From positions 62,001 to 126,000 of the forward strand of contig NZ_NIPR01000004.1 in assembly GCF_002872255.1 (NCBI RefSeq): 64,000 nt of DNA, read 5' to 3'. Below the pieces are notes generated by a model that was given only the letters and a program-made list of their open reading frames with translations, made no database searches and was not told the DNA's origin. Numbering within the stretch: position 1 is the stretch's first letter; each line of letters starts with the position of its first letter. This stretch comes from Companilactobacillus nuruki (GTDB lineage Bacteria > Bacillota > Bacilli > Lactobacillales > Lactobacillaceae). Made by a program: the position numbers and the translations under genes. Below, piece after piece: positions 62,685-64,000 of the stretch.

Positions 62685-63992
62685 TTGATAAGTTTTTCAA
62701 ACATATCCTGGTATTTAGCGAGTGCCACCAATACCCTTTTATTATTCATGGTTTTGCTAGTATTTGTACCAGAAATAGTAAATCGTTTTAATATTTCAAT
62801 TATAATATTGTCTAGTATTTTGTTTACATTTGCAGATGTAGTTAAAAATGGCACTAGTTTTGTTTTAATAACTATTGTCATTTTTTATATGCTTAGAAAA
62901 TCTAAAAGAAAAAAACTTTTTAAGTTATCCATTTTTCTTTTAGATCTTTTAATAACAATATCAACTCAATCAATTGCTAGTTATATTGTATTCAATCTTT
63001 TAAAAATAACATTTAGTCCCGCGCTTATTGAATCAGTTGTAATTTCACTACTAATATCCTTACTCAATTGGATTCTGGCAATCGGATTAGTCCTAATAAT
63101 AAGATATTTAATTAACAAATTTTATATCTCCGATGAACTAATTCAATGGATAATACTACTTTCTCTTACAATCATAACTGCCTCATACATTGGATTAGTA
63201 CTAACCTCACGCTACTTAAAAGTTCAATTAACATATCTTAAACTAACAACTGCCATATTATTCTTAATAATAGCTTTCATAACTATCGGGGCTTCGTTCT
63301 TTATTTATGGTCATATCAAAAAAATTCAGGCAGATGCTGAATTGAAAACCATTGAGAACACTAATCTTTACATACAAGAACTCGAAAGAAAAAATGAGGA
63401 TCTTCGTGGATTAAAGCATGATTACAAGAATCTCTTGCTTTCATTAGAAGCAACAATAAAAGATGATAATAATACTGAGGCTATTAAAAAGATAAATGCT
63501 TATACCAGTACCAATAGTGTTAATACTAAAATTGAAGATAGTGGTTTATATTCTATCGACGATGAACTAATCAGAGGTATTATTGTTACCAAACTAGTTA
63601 CTGCCAAAAATAAAAATATTGAAACTCATTTTGAAATAGCCGATTCTGTTAATTTTGCCAATAGCAACTCTGTGGAAATAACCAGAATATTAGGTATCCT
63701 TTTCGACAATGCTATTGAAGCTACTATTAAATCTGAAAAACCAATATTAGATTTTGCTCTAATATCCTACGATGACTCTATTGAATTTATAATAAAGAAT
63801 AGTGTTTCTCCCAATCAAAAAATAGATATTAATAATATCTACACTAGTGGTTTCTCTACCAAGAAAAATCATTCTGGTTTGGGATTAGCTAATATAAAAA
63901 GAATCGTTGATTCAAATTCTAACTATTATCTCAATACCAGTTTTAAGAATGGTATCTTTGAAGTTATCTTAACGATTCTAGAGGTGAAATAA
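62685..63992 (+). CDS. AgrC-like GHKL-family sensor histidine kinase
   Basis: A 435-residue kinase, start TTG 62685 eight bases after AGGAGG. About six membrane helices in the first 210 residues make the sensor. A short coiled coil precedes the H-box RGLKHDYKNLL (His 245). The GHKL ATPase has N-box ILFDNAIEA and a GLGLANIKRI box. This is the AgrC/ComD/FsrC type that senses secreted peptides. It follows the 17-codon peptide and is followed 1 bp later by another start codon, presumably its response regulator. Neither AgrB nor AgrD is in the window. Confidence 0.85.
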   Translation: MISFSNISWYLASATNTLLLFMVLLVFVPEIVNRFNISIIILSSILFTFADVVKNGTSFVLITIVIFYMLRKSKRKKLFKLSIFLLDLLITISTQSIASYIVFNLLKITFSPALIESVVISLLISLLNWILAIGLVLIIRYLINKFYISDELIQWIILLSLTIITASYIGLVLTSRYLKVQLTYLKLTTAILFLIIAFITIGASFFIYGHIKKIQADAELKTIENTNLYIQELERKNEDLRGLKHDYKNLLLSLEATIKDDNNTEAIKKINAYTSTNSVNTKIEDSGLYSIDDELIRGIIVTKLVTAKNKNIETHFEIADSVNFANSNSVEITRILGILFDNAIEATIKSEKPILDFALISYDDSIEFIIKNSVSPNQKIDINNIYTSGFSTKKNHSGLGLANIKRIVDSNSNYYLNTSFKNGIFEVILTILEVK

Positions 63993-63993
63993 T

Positions 63994-64000
63994 ATGTTGT
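63994..64000 (+). CDS. Start of a gene cut by the right window edge (probable response regulator)
   Basis: ATG TTG T follows GAGGTGA at a good distance and lies one base after the kinase stop. Only two codons are visible. A LytTR-type response regulator is expected from the AgrC-like context, but this is inference. Confidence 0.4.

Overview
The window is a stretch of low-GC Firmicutes chromosome from a lactic acid bacterium of the family Lactobacillaceae. The gene content and gene orders are those of lactobacilli: pst-pho next to prfB-secA-hpf-comF, ftsK-ymfFHI-rodZ-pgsA-cinA-recA-rny-tagO, and spx-mecA-coiA-spxH-relQ-nadK. It also carries a class II (B12-dependent) ribonucleotide reductase and SLAP-type surface domains. 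A Companilactobacillus-like species is my best guess from general resemblance; no rRNA or marker comparison was possible. I found no tRNA, rRNA, CRISPR array or intact insertion sequence.

Layout. 1-8.8 kb: end of a PspC-domain gene, then the phosphate regulon (phoP-phoR, terminator, pstS-C-A-B-B-phoU), preceded by prfB with its programmed +1 frameshift. 8.8-14.7 kb: secA, hpf (promoter with an overlapping CcpA-type site), competence genes comFC/comFA and a divergent YigZ-family gene. 14.7-21.9 kb: a membrane-bound XRE regulator, tagO, rny, recA (with an SOS-box-like sequence inside the preceding terminator), the CinA C-terminal domain, pgsA and rodZ. 21.9-30 kb: ymfI/H/F, ftsK, a DUF1149 gene, trmL and an AI-2E-family exporter. 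30-32.7 kb (plus strand): lactonase, uppP, cutC. 32.9-40.7 kb: a stress and competence block (mgtE, rlu, nadK, relQ; spxH; coiA, mecA, spx; an MBL hydrolase) that resembles the Bacillus yjb cluster. 40.7-45.7 kb: an orphan gene and a BceAB-BceRS-type peptide-sensing and detoxification module.

45.7-64 kb is more accessory: an orphan ribbon-helix-helix protein, a 0.4-kb gene-free stretch, a copY-copB copper operon with two cop boxes, nrdJ under two NrdR boxes, an SLAP surface protein divergent from an SLAP amidase that appears to use an AUU start and has a WalR-type box, an NADH oxidase-like flavoprotein, a lipoprotein/membrane pair of unknown function, and an MMPL exporter with a divergent TetR regulator. 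At the right edge an RRNPP-type regulator is divergent from a 17-codon peptide gene. That peptide gene is translationally linked to an AgrC-like GHKL kinase and a gene that starts at the window end.

Most interesting: the right-edge micropeptide/kinase/RRNPP locus, a candidate undescribed peptide-signalling system; the AUU-start amidase; and several regulatory sites that double as other elements (SOS box in a terminator, cre in a -35 box, NrdR boxes over the nrdJ promoter).
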